Source of the DNA: an uncultured Eubacteriales bacterium
Lineage (GTDB): Bacteria > Bacillota > Clostridia > Oscillospirales > Acutalibacteraceae
Reading direction: 5' to 3'
Assembly (NCBI GenBank): GCA_900320415.1
Contig: ONSE01000140.1
Location: forward strand, 1 to 15,524
Length of the DNA: 15,524 nucleotides
Shown here: one piece after another, positions 1 through 7,898 of the stretch
Numbering within the stretch: the stretch's first letter is position 1
Layout of the letters: each line of letters starts with the position of its first letter
Notes under the pieces: generated by a model
What the model was told of the DNA's origin: nothing
Seen by the model: only the letters and a program-made list of their open reading frames with translations
The model's database searches: none
Program-made: the position numbers and the translations under genes

Positions 1-509
1 ACCTCCTCGTTGGCAAGCACGCACTTGCAGGAGGTACACCAGTTGACGTTCATCTCTTTTTTATAGGCAAGACCCTTCTTGAAAAGCTGAATAAAGATCC
101 ACTGCGTCCACTTGTAGTAGTCGGGATCGGTGGTATTGATCTCGCGGCTCCAGTCAAAGGAGATGCCGAGAGACTGGATCTGCTTTTTGAAGCGGGCGAT
201 ATTGTTCTTGGTTACAATCTCGGGGTGAACGTGGTTCTTGATGGCATAGTTCTCGGTCGGAAGTCCGAACGCGTCCCAGCCGATCGGATAGAGAACGTTG
301 TAGCCCTGCAGCCTGCGCTTTCTCGCAACGGTATCGAGCGCCGTGTAGGGACGCGGATGACCGACGTGAAGTCCCTGACCCGAGGGGTAAGGGAACTCGA
401 TGAGAGCGTAGAACTTTTCCTTATCGCTGTTATCAAGCGCGTGGAACACTCCCTTTTGCTCCCACACTTCCTGCCATTTCGGCTCAACAGCCTTGTGATT
501 ATACTTCAA
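1..509 (-). CDS. leuS: Leucyl-tRNA synthetase, N-terminal part (runs off window)
   Basis: Class I aminoacyl-tRNA synthetase that charges tRNA-Leu with leucine in the cytoplasm; only the first 169 codons are present and the frame stays open to base 1. The translation starts LKYNHKAVEPKWQEVW, typical of bacterial LeuS. At about residues 40-60 it has the FPYPSGQGLHVGHPRPYTAL segment containing the HIGH-type ATP signature (HVGH). It continues through GWDAFGLPTENYAIKN and DPDYYKWTQWIF to a cysteine-bearing NWCTSCKCVLANEEV, close to the start of the editing insertion. The start is a TTG at 509, preceded by GGAGGG (517-522) at 7 bases spacing; no ATG fits the family N-terminus. It lies 21 bases after rsfS, the usual Clostridia order, and there is no room for a T-box leader, so expression probably depends on the upstream operon. 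Identification is secure; the catalytic KMSKS half is outside the window. Confidence 0.95.
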   Translation of the reverse strand, partial: MKYNHKAVEPKWQEVWEQKGVFHALDNSDKEKFYALIEFPYPSGQGLHVGHPRPYTALDTVARKRRLQGYNVLYPIGWDAFGLPTENYAIKNHVHPEIVTKNNIARFKKQIQSLGISFDWSREINTTDPDYYKWTQWIFIQLFKKGLAYKKEMNVNWCTSCKCVLANEE

Positions 510-530
510 TTTATTTCCCTCCAAATCGGA

Positions 531-887
531 TTAATCAACCAGTATTGCAGATAAGTCCACAGGCGTGCCGTCCTGCCAGAGCCGGTCCAGGTCATAAAAC
601 TCTCTCGCCTCTTCCGAAAACACATGGACGATCACATCCACATAGTCAAGCAGGATCCATGAGTTCGAACGGTAGCCCTCGATGTGGCTGACGGATACTC
701 CCGCCTCGTCGAGACGGTACTCCACCTCGTCGGCAAGCGCCTTGACGTGCGTGGAGCTGCTGCCCGTGGCAATGACCATGTAATCGGCAAGCACGGAAAT
801 ATCACTGATTTTGATTGCCTGAATATTCAGGCCCTTTTTGCCGTCTATCGCTTTTACGGCGGCGATCGCGGTATCGTAGGACGTCAT
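531..887 (-). CDS. rsfS: Ribosomal silencing factor RsfS
   Basis: RsfS (YbeB/YqeL/Iojap family, 118 residues, normal length) binds ribosomal protein L14 on the large subunit and blocks subunit joining, lowering translation in starvation and helping late 50S assembly. The family core is visible: LADYMVIATGSSSTHVKALA at about residues 33-52 and an EGYRSNSWILLDYVDVIVHVF-like block at about 69-89. The ATG at 887 overlaps the yqeK stop as ATGA and has AGGAG (896-900) 8 bases upstream, so both the start and translational coupling with yqeK are well supported. It sits between yqeK and leuS, as in many Firmicutes. The more common acidic EGYDEADW stretch reads EGYRSNSW here, a conservative lineage difference rather than damage. 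Confidence 0.95.
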   Translation of the reverse strand: MTSYDTAIAAVKAIDGKKGLNIQAIKISDISVLADYMVIATGSSSTHVKALADEVEYRLDEAGVSVSHIEGYRSNSWILLDYVDVIVHVFSEEAREFYDLDRLWQDGTPVDLSAILVD

Positions 888-1474
888 GATGACATCTCCT
901 TTCCTTTTGTCAGCACCAGCTCGTTGAAGCAGTCCAGCTGATCCCTGTGAATCGCAAGCTCACGGGACGACAAGTCCCCGATGGTGAACTTGCAGGCGAA
1001 CAGCATGGCGTCCTCAAGGCTCTGCCTTGATTTTTCGCGCATGATTTCCACGCCGTTGTACTTTCTCTCGGCCGCGGTAAAATCCGCGATAAAGATGATT
1101 TTTTCCAAAAGGCTCATCCCTGCCCTGCCTGTTGTATGGTATCGTATCGCGTTGACGATATCCTGATTCTCAATACCGAGACGGCTGCGGACGTAAACGC
1201 TTCCGCTGATGCTGTGCCACAGCTTTTTCGCGTTTTTCTGAACATCGTCTAAGATTATACCACCCTCGGACATAATTTGCAACTGTTCTTCCCCGGATAT
1301 TTCCTTGGTGATGTCATGCAAAATGCCCGCGGTGCAGGCGCTGCGCTCATCAGCGCCGTAAAGCCGCGCCAGCGCGACCGCTTCTTCGGCAACATTGACG
1401 CTGTGCGTATACCGGTAATCCCCCATCATCGGGCGGATGATCTGCTTGTATTCCTCCATCGTTTTCAAACTCAC
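884..1474 (-). CDS. yqeK: HD-domain hydrolase YqeK (symmetrical Ap4A hydrolase family)
   Basis: 196-residue HD-superfamily phosphohydrolase of the YqeK family. Characterised members cleave diadenosine tetraphosphate symmetrically to two ADP using a metal centre. The metal ligands expected for the fold are present: H24 in YTHSVNVA, H53-D54 in AGILHDITKE, H87, H113 in RYHTTG and D131 in IFIADFTAAERKY. The start is GTG at 1474 with AGGA (1483-1486) 8 bases upstream; an in-frame ATG at 1459 has no ribosome binding site and is less likely. It follows yhbY by 13 bases and overlaps rsfS by 4. In Bacillus subtilis and many Clostridia nadD separates yhbY from yqeK; that gene is absent here. The Ap4A activity is inferred from the family. 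Confidence 0.92.
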   Translation of the reverse strand: MSLKTMEEYKQIIRPMMGDYRYTHSVNVAEEAVALARLYGADERSACTAGILHDITKEISGEEQLQIMSEGGIILDDVQKNAKKLWHSISGSVYVRSRLGIENQDIVNAIRYHTTGRAGMSLLEKIIFIADFTAAERKYNGVEIMREKSRQSLEDAMLFACKFTIGDLSSRELAIHRDQLDCFNELVLTKGKEMSS

Positions 1475-1487
1475 TTCCGTGATCCTG

Positions 1488-1790
1488 TTATTTTTTTGCC
1501 TTGGGAAGGACGATCTTCGGCTCGTCGGGATTCCTGCGGTACAGAACGAACTTGGTGCCGATGACCTGCACCACGTCCGCGCCGCATTTTTCCGCGAGGA
1601 TCTCGGCGCCTTCTCGCGGGGAGTAAGAGCTGTTTTCCAGCACTCTTCCCTTGATCAGCTCTCTGGCGGTCAGCGCTGTGTCCGCCTGCATGAGGATGTT
1701 ATCGGTGATTTCTCCCTTGCCGATAATCAGAATGGTTTCCAGTCCGTTGGCAAGACCTCTGAGATAGGCTCTCTGTTTACTTGTCAGCAT
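1488..1790 (-). CDS. yhbY: CRM-domain RNA-binding protein YhbY/YqeI
   Basis: 100-residue single CRM-domain (CRS1-YhbY, PF01985) protein, the length typical of bacterial YhbY, which associates with pre-50S ribosomal particles. It starts MLTSKQRAYLRGLANGLETI, has the conserved TARELIKGRVLENSS segment around residues 40-55 and ends with the VVQVIGTKFVLYRRN strand and a basic tail. The RNA-contacting GxxG loop, usually GKGG or similar followed by hydrophobic-T, reads GKGEIT at residues 24-29, so the second glycine is glutamate. The ATG at 1790 is preceded by AAGGA. It lies 15 bases after rdgB and 13 before yqeK. An assembly or quality-control role for the large ribosomal subunit is inferred from the family and from neighbouring rsfS. 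Confidence 0.92.
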   Translation of the reverse strand: MLTSKQRAYLRGLANGLETILIIGKGEITDNILMQADTALTARELIKGRVLENSSYSPREGAEILAEKCGADVVQVIGTKFVLYRRNPDEPKIVLPKAKK

Positions 1791-1805
1791 TGCTTTTCCT
1801 TCCTG

Positions 1806-2399
1806 TCAGCCAAAATGCTTTTTGAGCTCTGTCTGCAGCTTGCGCAGCGCCTTGCCTCTGTGGCTGACTTTATCCTTTTCCTCCGCGCTCACCTGCGCGA
1901 AGGTTCTGTCTCCGTAATAAAAAATCGGGTCGTAGCCGAAGCCGCCGTCTCCGATAAACTCATAACCGATTTTTCCCTCGCAGGTTTCCTCGATCTCGAG
2001 CTTTTCTCCGCCGGGCAGAATACAGCAGATAGCGCAGGTATAATGCGCGCCGCGCTGCCCGTCGGGGACGCCCTGCAGCTCCTCGAGAATCTTGGCGGTT
2101 CTCTCTTCATCGGTGTGACAATCCTCGGGGCTGTAGCGCGCCGAGAAGATTCCCGGTCTGCCGCCCAGGGCGTCTACGCAGATTCCCGAATCATCCGCTA
2201 CAGCGGGCATTCCTGTTTTCTGATAGGCGGCGTTCGCTTTCAGAAAGGCGTTTTCCAGAAAGGTAGTGCCTGTTTCCTCCACCTCCCCGAGAACGACGCC
2301 CGCATCCTTTGCGGAGACCGCCTCAATGCCGAGCGGCTTCAGGATCCTTTCAAGCTCAACCAGCTTTTTGGTGTTGTTGGTCGCAATAATAAACTTCAT
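1806..2399 (-). CDS. rdgB: XTP/dITP diphosphatase (non-canonical purine NTP pyrophosphatase)
   Basis: RdgB/HAM1 housecleaning enzyme that hydrolyses dITP, XTP and related deaminated purine nucleotides to the monophosphate and pyrophosphate, keeping them out of DNA and RNA. The 197-residue protein carries all family motifs: IIATNNTKK at residues 4-12, the ADDSG motif at 68-72, GFGYDPIF at 153-160 and SHRGKAL at 179-185. I place the start at the ATG at 2399 because GGAGG (2406-2410) lies exactly 6 bases upstream and the family begins at this methionine; an in-frame ATG at 2420 would add seven unlikely residues inside ftsY. It begins one base after the ftsY stop, so translation is probably coupled to ftsY. 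Confidence 0.96.
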   Translation of the reverse strand: MKFIIATNNTKKLVELERILKPLGIEAVSAKDAGVVLGEVEETGTTFLENAFLKANAAYQKTGMPAVADDSGICVDALGGRPGIFSARYSPEDCHTDEERTAKILEELQGVPDGQRGAHYTCAICCILPGGEKLEIEETCEGKIGYEFIGDGGFGYDPIFYYGDRTFAQVSAEEKDKVSHRGKALRKLQTELKKHFG

Positions 2400-2400
2400 T

Positions 2401-3318
2401 TCAGTCCTCCGATTTTGCAAACAGCGCTCTCGCGAATTCCTTCGGCTCGAAGGGCTGCAGATCGTCTATCTTCTCTCCGACGCCGATATATTTCACGGGA
2501 ATACCCAGTCCCTGTCGGATCGCGAGCACAACGCCGCCCTTCGCGGTTCCGTCGAGCTTTGTCAGCACGATACCCGTAATGCCTGTTGCCTGACGGAACT
2601 GCTCCGCCTGGTTGACGGCGTTCTGTCCCGTGGTCGCGTCGAGAACAAGGAGCTTTTCCTTTGCCGCGTCGGGAAGCTCTCGGTCAATCACTCTGTTGAT
2701 TTTCGCAAGCTCGTCCATGAGATGCTTTTTATTGTGCAGCCTGCCTGCCGTGTCGCAGATAATCACGTCCGCTCCCCTTGCCTTCGCCGCCGCGATCGCG
2801 TCAAAGATGACGGCGGCGGGATCACTGCCCTCACTCTGCTTGATGATCTCACAGCCGCTGCGCTGCGCCCAGATATCAAGCTGCTCGATGGCGGCGGCAC
2901 GGAATGTGTCGGCTGCCGCAAGAAGAACCTTCTTGCCGTCCCGGCGGAGCGAATTGGCAAGCTTGCCGATGGTGGTGGTCTTTCCCACACCGTTGACGCC
3001 GATCACCAGAATGATGGACGGACTGGTGGAAATATCCAGTTCCTCTCCGCCCTCAAGCATCTCGGTGATGATTTCCTCGAGCAGGCCGTTGATCTCCTTC
3101 GGGTTGGTGATGCCGCGCTGTCTGACGCGGTACCTCAGCTCACCGCAGATCTTGTTCGCGGTGGCCACACCGACATCGCCCATGACGAGCAGCTCCTCGA
3201 GCTCCTCAAACAGCTCCTCGTCAATTGTCTTGAAAGAATTGAGCATGGAGTCGATCTGACCCATGACCGCCTTTCTGGTCTTTTTTAAGCCTTCTTTGAT
3301 TTTACTGAATAATCCCAT
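2401..3318 (-). CDS. ftsY: Signal recognition particle receptor FtsY
   Basis: SRP receptor GTPase that docks ribosome-nascent chain-SRP complexes at the membrane. The 305-residue protein is almost only the NG domain with a short basic N-terminal helix (MGLFSKIKEGLKKTRKAVMG), the short Gram-positive form without the long acidic A domain of enterobacteria. GTPase motifs are in order: G1 GVNGVGKTTT at 107-116, DTFRAAAIEQL at 137-147, G3 DTAGRLHNKK at 189-198, G4 TKLDGTAKGG at 253-262 and GVGEKIDDLQPFEP at 279-292. The ATG at 3318 has AAGGA (3327-3331) at 8 bases spacing, embedded in the smc stop region, 12 bases after smc. The smc-ftsY pair is widely conserved in Firmicutes; the ylxM-ffh pair that often follows is replaced here by rdgB. 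Confidence 0.97.
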   Translation of the reverse strand: MGLFSKIKEGLKKTRKAVMGQIDSMLNSFKTIDEELFEELEELLVMGDVGVATANKICGELRYRVRQRGITNPKEINGLLEEIITEMLEGGEELDISTSPSIILVIGVNGVGKTTTIGKLANSLRRDGKKVLLAAADTFRAAAIEQLDIWAQRSGCEIIKQSEGSDPAAVIFDAIAAAKARGADVIICDTAGRLHNKKHLMDELAKINRVIDRELPDAAKEKLLVLDATTGQNAVNQAEQFRQATGITGIVLTKLDGTAKGGVVLAIRQGLGIPVKYIGVGEKIDDLQPFEPKEFARALFAKSED

Positions 3319-3330
3319 AGCAATGTTCCT

Positions 3331-6300
3331 TTACTTACTTTCTATACCCAATCGCTCGGCTACCTCTGTGGAACGCAGCTCGAGCAGCTTGGAGATTCCC
3401 TCGTCCTGCATGGTGACGCCGTAAAGCACGTCGGCTTCCTCCATCGTGCCGCGGCGGTGGGTGATCAGAATAAACTGTGTGTTTTCCGTCAGCCGCCGCA
3501 GATAGCTGGCGAAACGGAAAACGTTGACGTCGTCAAGCGCTGCCTCGATCTCGTCCATAACGCAGAACGGCGCGGGTCTCACCTTCATGATCGCGAAGTA
3601 GAGAGCGACCGCGACAAGCGCCTTCTCGCCGCCCGAGAGCGCGTCGAGGTGGACTACGATCTTACCCGGCGGGTGGACTAAAATATCGATGCCGCTGGTG
3701 AGGATGTTTTCAGGGTCGGCGAGCGAGAGGGACGCCGTGCCTCCGCCAAACAGCTCCTTGAAGGTCTCGGTGAAGTTGCGGTTGATCCGGTCAAAGCTCT
3801 CCACGAACACCTCCTTCATTTGCTTGGTGAGGGTGGTGATCAGGTTCTCGATCTCTTTTTTTGATTTTTCAACGTCCGCCACCTGAACGCTCATAAATTC
3901 ATAGCGTTCGGAAACCTCCTTGTATTCCTCTATCGCGCTGACATTCACCGTACCGAGGGATTTGATGCGCTGCTTCAGCTCTGACAAACGCTTCTGCGCC
4001 TTTTGCTGATCCCTGACCGGGACGGCGGTCTTTTCCGCCTCGCGTTTGGTCAGCTCATATTCCTCCCACAGCTTGGTGATGATGGTATTGTATTCTTTTT
4101 CTATGTTGATTTTTCGCTCTTCCAGCCGCGCGAGCTCCCTGCCTGAGTTTTCCCTCTCGGCGGTTTTGCTTTTTTCTATGGCGCGGATCTCGACGCTGCG
4201 CTTTTCCAGCTGCTCCCGCTTCGTGTTCAGCTCTTCGATCTGCCGGCGGAGCGACTGCTGCGCCTTCTCAAGACCTTCGATCTCACTGTTCAGGCGGGCG
4301 ATTCCCTCCCGCGCGTGACGGATACTCTCCTCGAGGCCGTCAATCTGTGAACGAAGCTCCGTCTGCTTCTCCTCATTATCGGAGCCTGTATTCTTCGCGA
4401 AAACGATTTCGGAGTTGAGCGCGTCCACGTCCTTCTGTGCCCTGACGATTTCAAGGCGGATGTTCTGCAGCCTGTCGGAAAGCTCTTCACGCTTTTCCGT
4501 GAGCTGCGCCCTGCTGCCCGTGACGGCATTGACCTTTTCCTCCACCTCCGCAATCCTGGACTGCAGCTCGGCGAGCTTTTTCCGTGCCGCCGTTCTGTCG
4601 GTTTTCAGCTGGGCGATACGGTCCAGACAGGTGTTTATTTCGTTTTCGGAATTTTCGATCAATTCATTTGTGGTTGCCAGCTCGTTCCGGCAGGCACGCT
4701 GCTCCGCCTGCAAACGGACAAGCTCCTGCTGCTTGACGGAAAGCTCCGCTCTGGTTCCGAGCAGTTCCGCCTCGATCGCCGCGTATTCGCTGTCAAGTCG
4801 GGCTGTCATCTCCTCCGCGTCCTTTGCCTTTTTCTCAAGGCCGTCTGTCAGCGACTTCAAGTGCTTTATCTCGGAAGCCCTGCTGAGAACGCCCGTGTTG
4901 TGCAGCTGCGAGCCGCCCGTGAGGGAGCCTCCCGCGTTGACGACCTGACCGTCCAGCGTGACGATCCGGAAGCGGTAGGAATAGCGCTTCGCGATCGCGA
5001 CGGCGCTGTTGAGATCCTCCGCGATAACGATTTTACCCAGCAGCGAACCGAGAATGCTGCGGTATTTATCGTCACAGGTGCAGAGGTCGGACGCGACTCC
5101 GATGAAGCCGTAGCAATCTTCAAGTCCGTTTTCTCTCAGCTCCCGCGATTTGATGGTGTTCAATGGCAAAAAGGTGGCTCTGCCGCCGTCGCAGGATTTC
5201 AGATAGCGGATCGCCTGCTTTGCGTCCTCATCGCTTTCCACGACGATGTTCTGCATGGCGGAGCCGAGCGCCGTCTCGATCGCGACGGCATACTGTGACG
5301 GAACGGAAATCACTCTGGAAACAGGGCCGCAGATGCCCTTCAGCTTTCCCGAGCGCGACGCGTTGACAACCGTTTTGACGCTCTTGGAAAAGCCCTCCAG
5401 ATTGCGCTCCAAATTTTCCAGAAAAGAAATTTTTCGCCGATGTTCTCTGACGTCCAGCGTCAGCTTGTCGCATTCCGCCTTCAGTTCGCTTCTCTTCTTT
5501 TCTTTCGCCTGCAGCTTCATCTCAAGACCCGAAACCGCGTTGGAATCTGCCCGGATCAGCTGCTCCGTATTTTGAATATCACTGTCGTACTGTTGAAACA
5601 GCTCCTCCAGCTCGTGAAGCTGTGCTGTTTTTTCATCGCAGGCGGCTTTCAGCGCCTCTATTCTTTCCGTCAGCTCATGGATGCTGCTGTCCGCCGTCAA
5701 ATCGACGACTCTCGCGTCCGCCGACTGTGAGGTCAGCGCCGAAAGCGCCGCTGTCAGCTCCTGCAGCGTGTCTCCGCTCTTCCCCGATTCCAGATTAACG
5801 GTGTTCAGCTTCTCTGAAAGCAGCGCGTATTCACGCTGCTTTGAGGTGATTTCATAATCAAGGGCAGCTATTTTTTCCAGCTTCTCCGCAATGGTCTGCT
5901 CCAGCTGTTCGCTGTCCTGCGCCGCCTGTTCAATTTCGCTTTTGATGCGGCCGATATTTTCGTTATGGTGGAGAATATCGTTCTCCGCGACAGAAATCTC
6001 CGATTTCCTCTGCGCGATAGTGGTATCTATGGCGGAAATCTGCTCTCTCAGATTTTCTGTTTTGGAGGAAATCTCTCCGTTCCTGAAATAGATTTCTTCC
6101 GTTTCGGTTTGAATATCCGCAAGAGCCTGCTCGGCGTCGTCATATTGGGCGCGCGCGATGGAGATTTTTTCATCCTGTGTCTTCAGGTTTTCCTGCGACT
6201 GATCGAGCGTCCGCAGCCACAGCGCGATTTCCAGTCCGCGCTTTTCTTCGGAATACTCCAGAAATTTTTTCGCCTTCTCCGACTGCTTCCGGAGAGGCTC

Positions 6301-6906
6301 GACACGTTCCTCCAGCTCCGTGACGATATCGCGGAGTCTCAGAAGGTTCTCCTCTGTGTTTTTCAGCTTGCGTTCCGCGTCCAGCTTGCGGTAACGGTAG
6401 CGGGAGATTCCCGCCGCCTCTTCAAATATTTCTCGTCTGTCCTCGCTTTTGGAGGATACGATGCTGTCGATTTTGCCCTGCCCGATCATGGAGTAGCCGT
6501 CTCTGCCGAGACCTGTATCCATGAACAGCTCGTTGATATCCTTCAGGCGTACAGCCGCCTTGTTGATCAAATATTCACTCTCGCCGCTTCGGTAGTAGCG
6601 TCTTGTCACGGCGATTTCGTCGCCGTCAAACGGAAGAAAGCGGTCGGAGTTGTCAATGTTGAGCGTCACCTCGGCGTAGCCCTGGCGCTTTCGCTTGTCC
6701 GTGCCGTTGAACACGACGTCCTCCATACGGGAACAGCGCAGGCTCTTGGGCGACTGTTCTCCGAGTACCCAGCGGATCGCGTCGCTGATGTTGCTCTTGC
6801 CCGAGCCGTTCGGGCCGACGACAGAGGTGATTCCCTGTTCAAAGGACAGTTTCGTTTTGTCGGGAAAGGTTTTGAATCCCTGTATTACCAATGACTTCAG
6901 TCTCAA
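3331..6906 (-). CDS. smc: Chromosome segregation protein SMC
   Basis: Structural maintenance of chromosomes ATPase (1191 residues, normal size) that forms the ScpA/ScpB-associated bacterial condensin and extrudes and aligns chromosome arms. Walker A GPNGSGKS is at residues 31-38 and the Q-loop region GLGRDGYSMIGQGKID at about 132-147. Long coiled-coil arms (roughly 170-510 and 670-1030) flank the hinge at about 520-665, which ends in the hinge glycine motif VVNAGGSLTGGS. The ABC signature LSGGEKAL is near 1090 and Walker B CVMDEIEAALDD near 1115-1126. The initiation codon is TTG at 6906, overlapping the upstream radical SAM stop as TTGA, with a strong GAGGTGA (6911-6917) just upstream. The weak start codon plus overlap suggests expression coupled to the upstream gene. 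No frameshift is seen. Confidence 0.98.
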   Translation of the reverse strand: MRLKSLVIQGFKTFPDKTKLSFEQGITSVVGPNGSGKSNISDAIRWVLGEQSPKSLRCSRMEDVVFNGTDKRKRQGYAEVTLNIDNSDRFLPFDGDEIAVTRRYYRSGESEYLINKAAVRLKDINELFMDTGLGRDGYSMIGQGKIDSIVSSKSEDRREIFEEAAGISRYRYRKLDAERKLKNTEENLLRLRDIVTELEERVEPLRKQSEKAKKFLEYSEEKRGLEIALWLRTLDQSQENLKTQDEKISIARAQYDDAEQALADIQTETEEIYFRNGEISSKTENLREQISAIDTTIAQRKSEISVAENDILHHNENIGRIKSEIEQAAQDSEQLEQTIAEKLEKIAALDYEITSKQREYALLSEKLNTVNLESGKSGDTLQELTAALSALTSQSADARVVDLTADSSIHELTERIEALKAACDEKTAQLHELEELFQQYDSDIQNTEQLIRADSNAVSGLEMKLQAKEKKRSELKAECDKLTLDVREHRRKISFLENLERNLEGFSKSVKTVVNASRSGKLKGICGPVSRVISVPSQYAVAIETALGSAMQNIVVESDEDAKQAIRYLKSCDGGRATFLPLNTIKSRELRENGLEDCYGFIGVASDLCTCDDKYRSILGSLLGKIVIAEDLNSAVAIAKRYSYRFRIVTLDGQVVNAGGSLTGGSQLHNTGVLSRASEIKHLKSLTDGLEKKAKDAEEMTARLDSEYAAIEAELLGTRAELSVKQQELVRLQAEQRACRNELATTNELIENSENEINTCLDRIAQLKTDRTAARKKLAELQSRIAEVEEKVNAVTGSRAQLTEKREELSDRLQNIRLEIVRAQKDVDALNSEIVFAKNTGSDNEEKQTELRSQIDGLEESIRHAREGIARLNSEIEGLEKAQQSLRRQIEELNTKREQLEKRSVEIRAIEKSKTAERENSGRELARLEERKINIEKEYNTIITKLWEEYELTKREAEKTAVPVRDQQKAQKRLSELKQRIKSLGTVNVSAIEEYKEVSERYEFMSVQVADVEKSKKEIENLITTLTKQMKEVFVESFDRINRNFTETFKELFGGGTASLSLADPENILTSGIDILVHPPGKIVVHLDALSGGEKALVAVALYFAIMKVRPAPFCVMDEIEAALDDVNVFRFASYLRRLTENTQFILITHRRGTMEEADVLYGVTMQDEGISKLLELRSTEVAERLGIESK

Positions 6907-7898
6907 GCGCTCACCTCTATTCGCATTTCGTATTTACCGAGTGTATCGTCAAAGCCAACCTGTAAATCATATCCCATCCCGGTCAGTTTCGTCCGGTTGC
7001 ACTTTTTCTGTCCGTAGAATTTGGAAAGAGATCCGGGATTGAGAAACACCGTCAGCTTCTTTGTATCAAACTCTCTTGATTTTTCTAAAAAAGAATCATA
7101 AAGCAGCTTGCTCTCGCACAGTTCCTTGAAGGCGGGGTGATAATTCCCGCAGTAGCCGTTTTCTTTCAGGCTGTCGGAATAGTGAAGTCCAAGCCGTATG
7201 ACAGGAATACGCTCCGCTTCGAACATCCGGATCAGAGCAGCGCAAAGCGCAACGGATTCCTCCAAGTCAAGGAGACGATACTCGCCGTTCAGGTAGTACC
7301 GCTCCAGCGTCGTGTTTTTCATCACCACCGTCGGATAGATCCTGACGGTGTCGGGACGAAGGGCGATAAAACGCTCAGCCGTCATACTATCTTTCGCGGC
7401 GTCGGAACCGTACAGACCCGTCATCATCTGCAGACCGAGCGAGATGCCTCTCTCCCGAATCAGCTGTGAGGCGTTCACCACATCCTTCGCGGTGTGTCCG
7501 CGTTCATTGAGGAGCAGGACCTCCTCACACATTGACTGGGCGCCCAGTTCAATTGCCGTGACATGAAACGCATCCAAAATATCGAGGATCTCCCCGTTGA
7601 TGCAGTCGGGACGCGTGGAGACGCGGATCCCCGCGAATACGTCCTCAAATTCCTTCGCCGCGTTCAGAAGGCAAAGCATATATTCCCTGTCGATCGCAGT
7701 AAAGCTGCCGCCGAAAAACGCGATCTCGGCATTTTTCGCGCGCGGACCCAGATCTGACGCTGCCTTTGTCAGCGTCTGCCTGACGTCGTCCGCCGTGGGC
7801 TGATACGCCTGTCCCGTGATCGCCTTCTGGTTACAGAAGCTGCATTGATGCGGACAGCCGTTGTGCGGAATAAAAAAAGAAATATTACTGTGTTTAAT
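6903..7898 (-). CDS. Radical SAM protein (Elp3-like family) with a probable ATT start
   Basis: Member of the radical SAM family commonly found between rnc and smc in Clostridia (Elp3-like core plus a conserved C-terminal part); the substrate is unknown. The 4Fe-4S ligands lie at residues 15, 19 and 22 (GCPHQCSFCNQ), followed by the SAM-contacting FFGGSFTAID and later ELGAQSMCEEVL. The first ATG (7679) lies after the cluster motif and would give a non-functional 258-residue stub. The open frame extends upstream to a TGA at 7905-7907 and contains no ATG, GTG, TTG or CTG before the cysteines. An ATT at 7896-7898 starts IKHSNISFFIPHNGCP, lined up with the usual MKHxNI start of this family, and has GGAG (7909-7912) 10 bases upstream. 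The resulting protein is 331 residues. It overlaps the rnc stop by 5 bases and smc by 4. The family is clear; the exact start is inferred. Confidence 0.88.
   Translation of the reverse strand: MKHSNISFFIPHNGCPHQCSFCNQKAITGQAYQPTADDVRQTLTKAASDLGPRAKNAEIAFFGGSFTAIDREYMLCLLNAAKEFEDVFAGIRVSTRPDCINGEILDILDAFHVTAIELGAQSMCEEVLLLNERGHTAKDVVNASQLIRERGISLGLQMMTGLYGSDAAKDSMTAERFIALRPDTVRIYPTVVMKNTTLERYYLNGEYRLLDLEESVALCAALIRMFEAERIPVIRLGLHYSDSLKENGYCGNYHPAFKELCESKLLYDSFLEKSREFDTKKLTVFLNPGSLSKFYGQKKCNRTKLTGMGYDLQVGFDDTLGKYEMRIEVSA

Noticed and set aside
510..530. T-box leader before leuS
   Set aside because: Only 21 bases separate rsfS and leuS, far too short for a T-box.
2400..2420. rdgB start at ATG 2420
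   Set aside because: The ATG at 2399 has GGAGG at 6 bases spacing and matches the family N-terminus.
1437..2579. A 380-codon open frame on the plus strand, with another of 340 codons at 2266-3288
   Set aside because: They lie antisense to yhbY, rdgB and ftsY, which have full family motifs and ribosome binding sites; the plus-strand translations resemble no protein family and reflect third-position GC bias.
6903..7679. Radical SAM protein starting at the first ATG (7679)
   Set aside because: This would remove the CxxxCxxC cluster and about 73 conserved residues that the same frame clearly encodes upstream.
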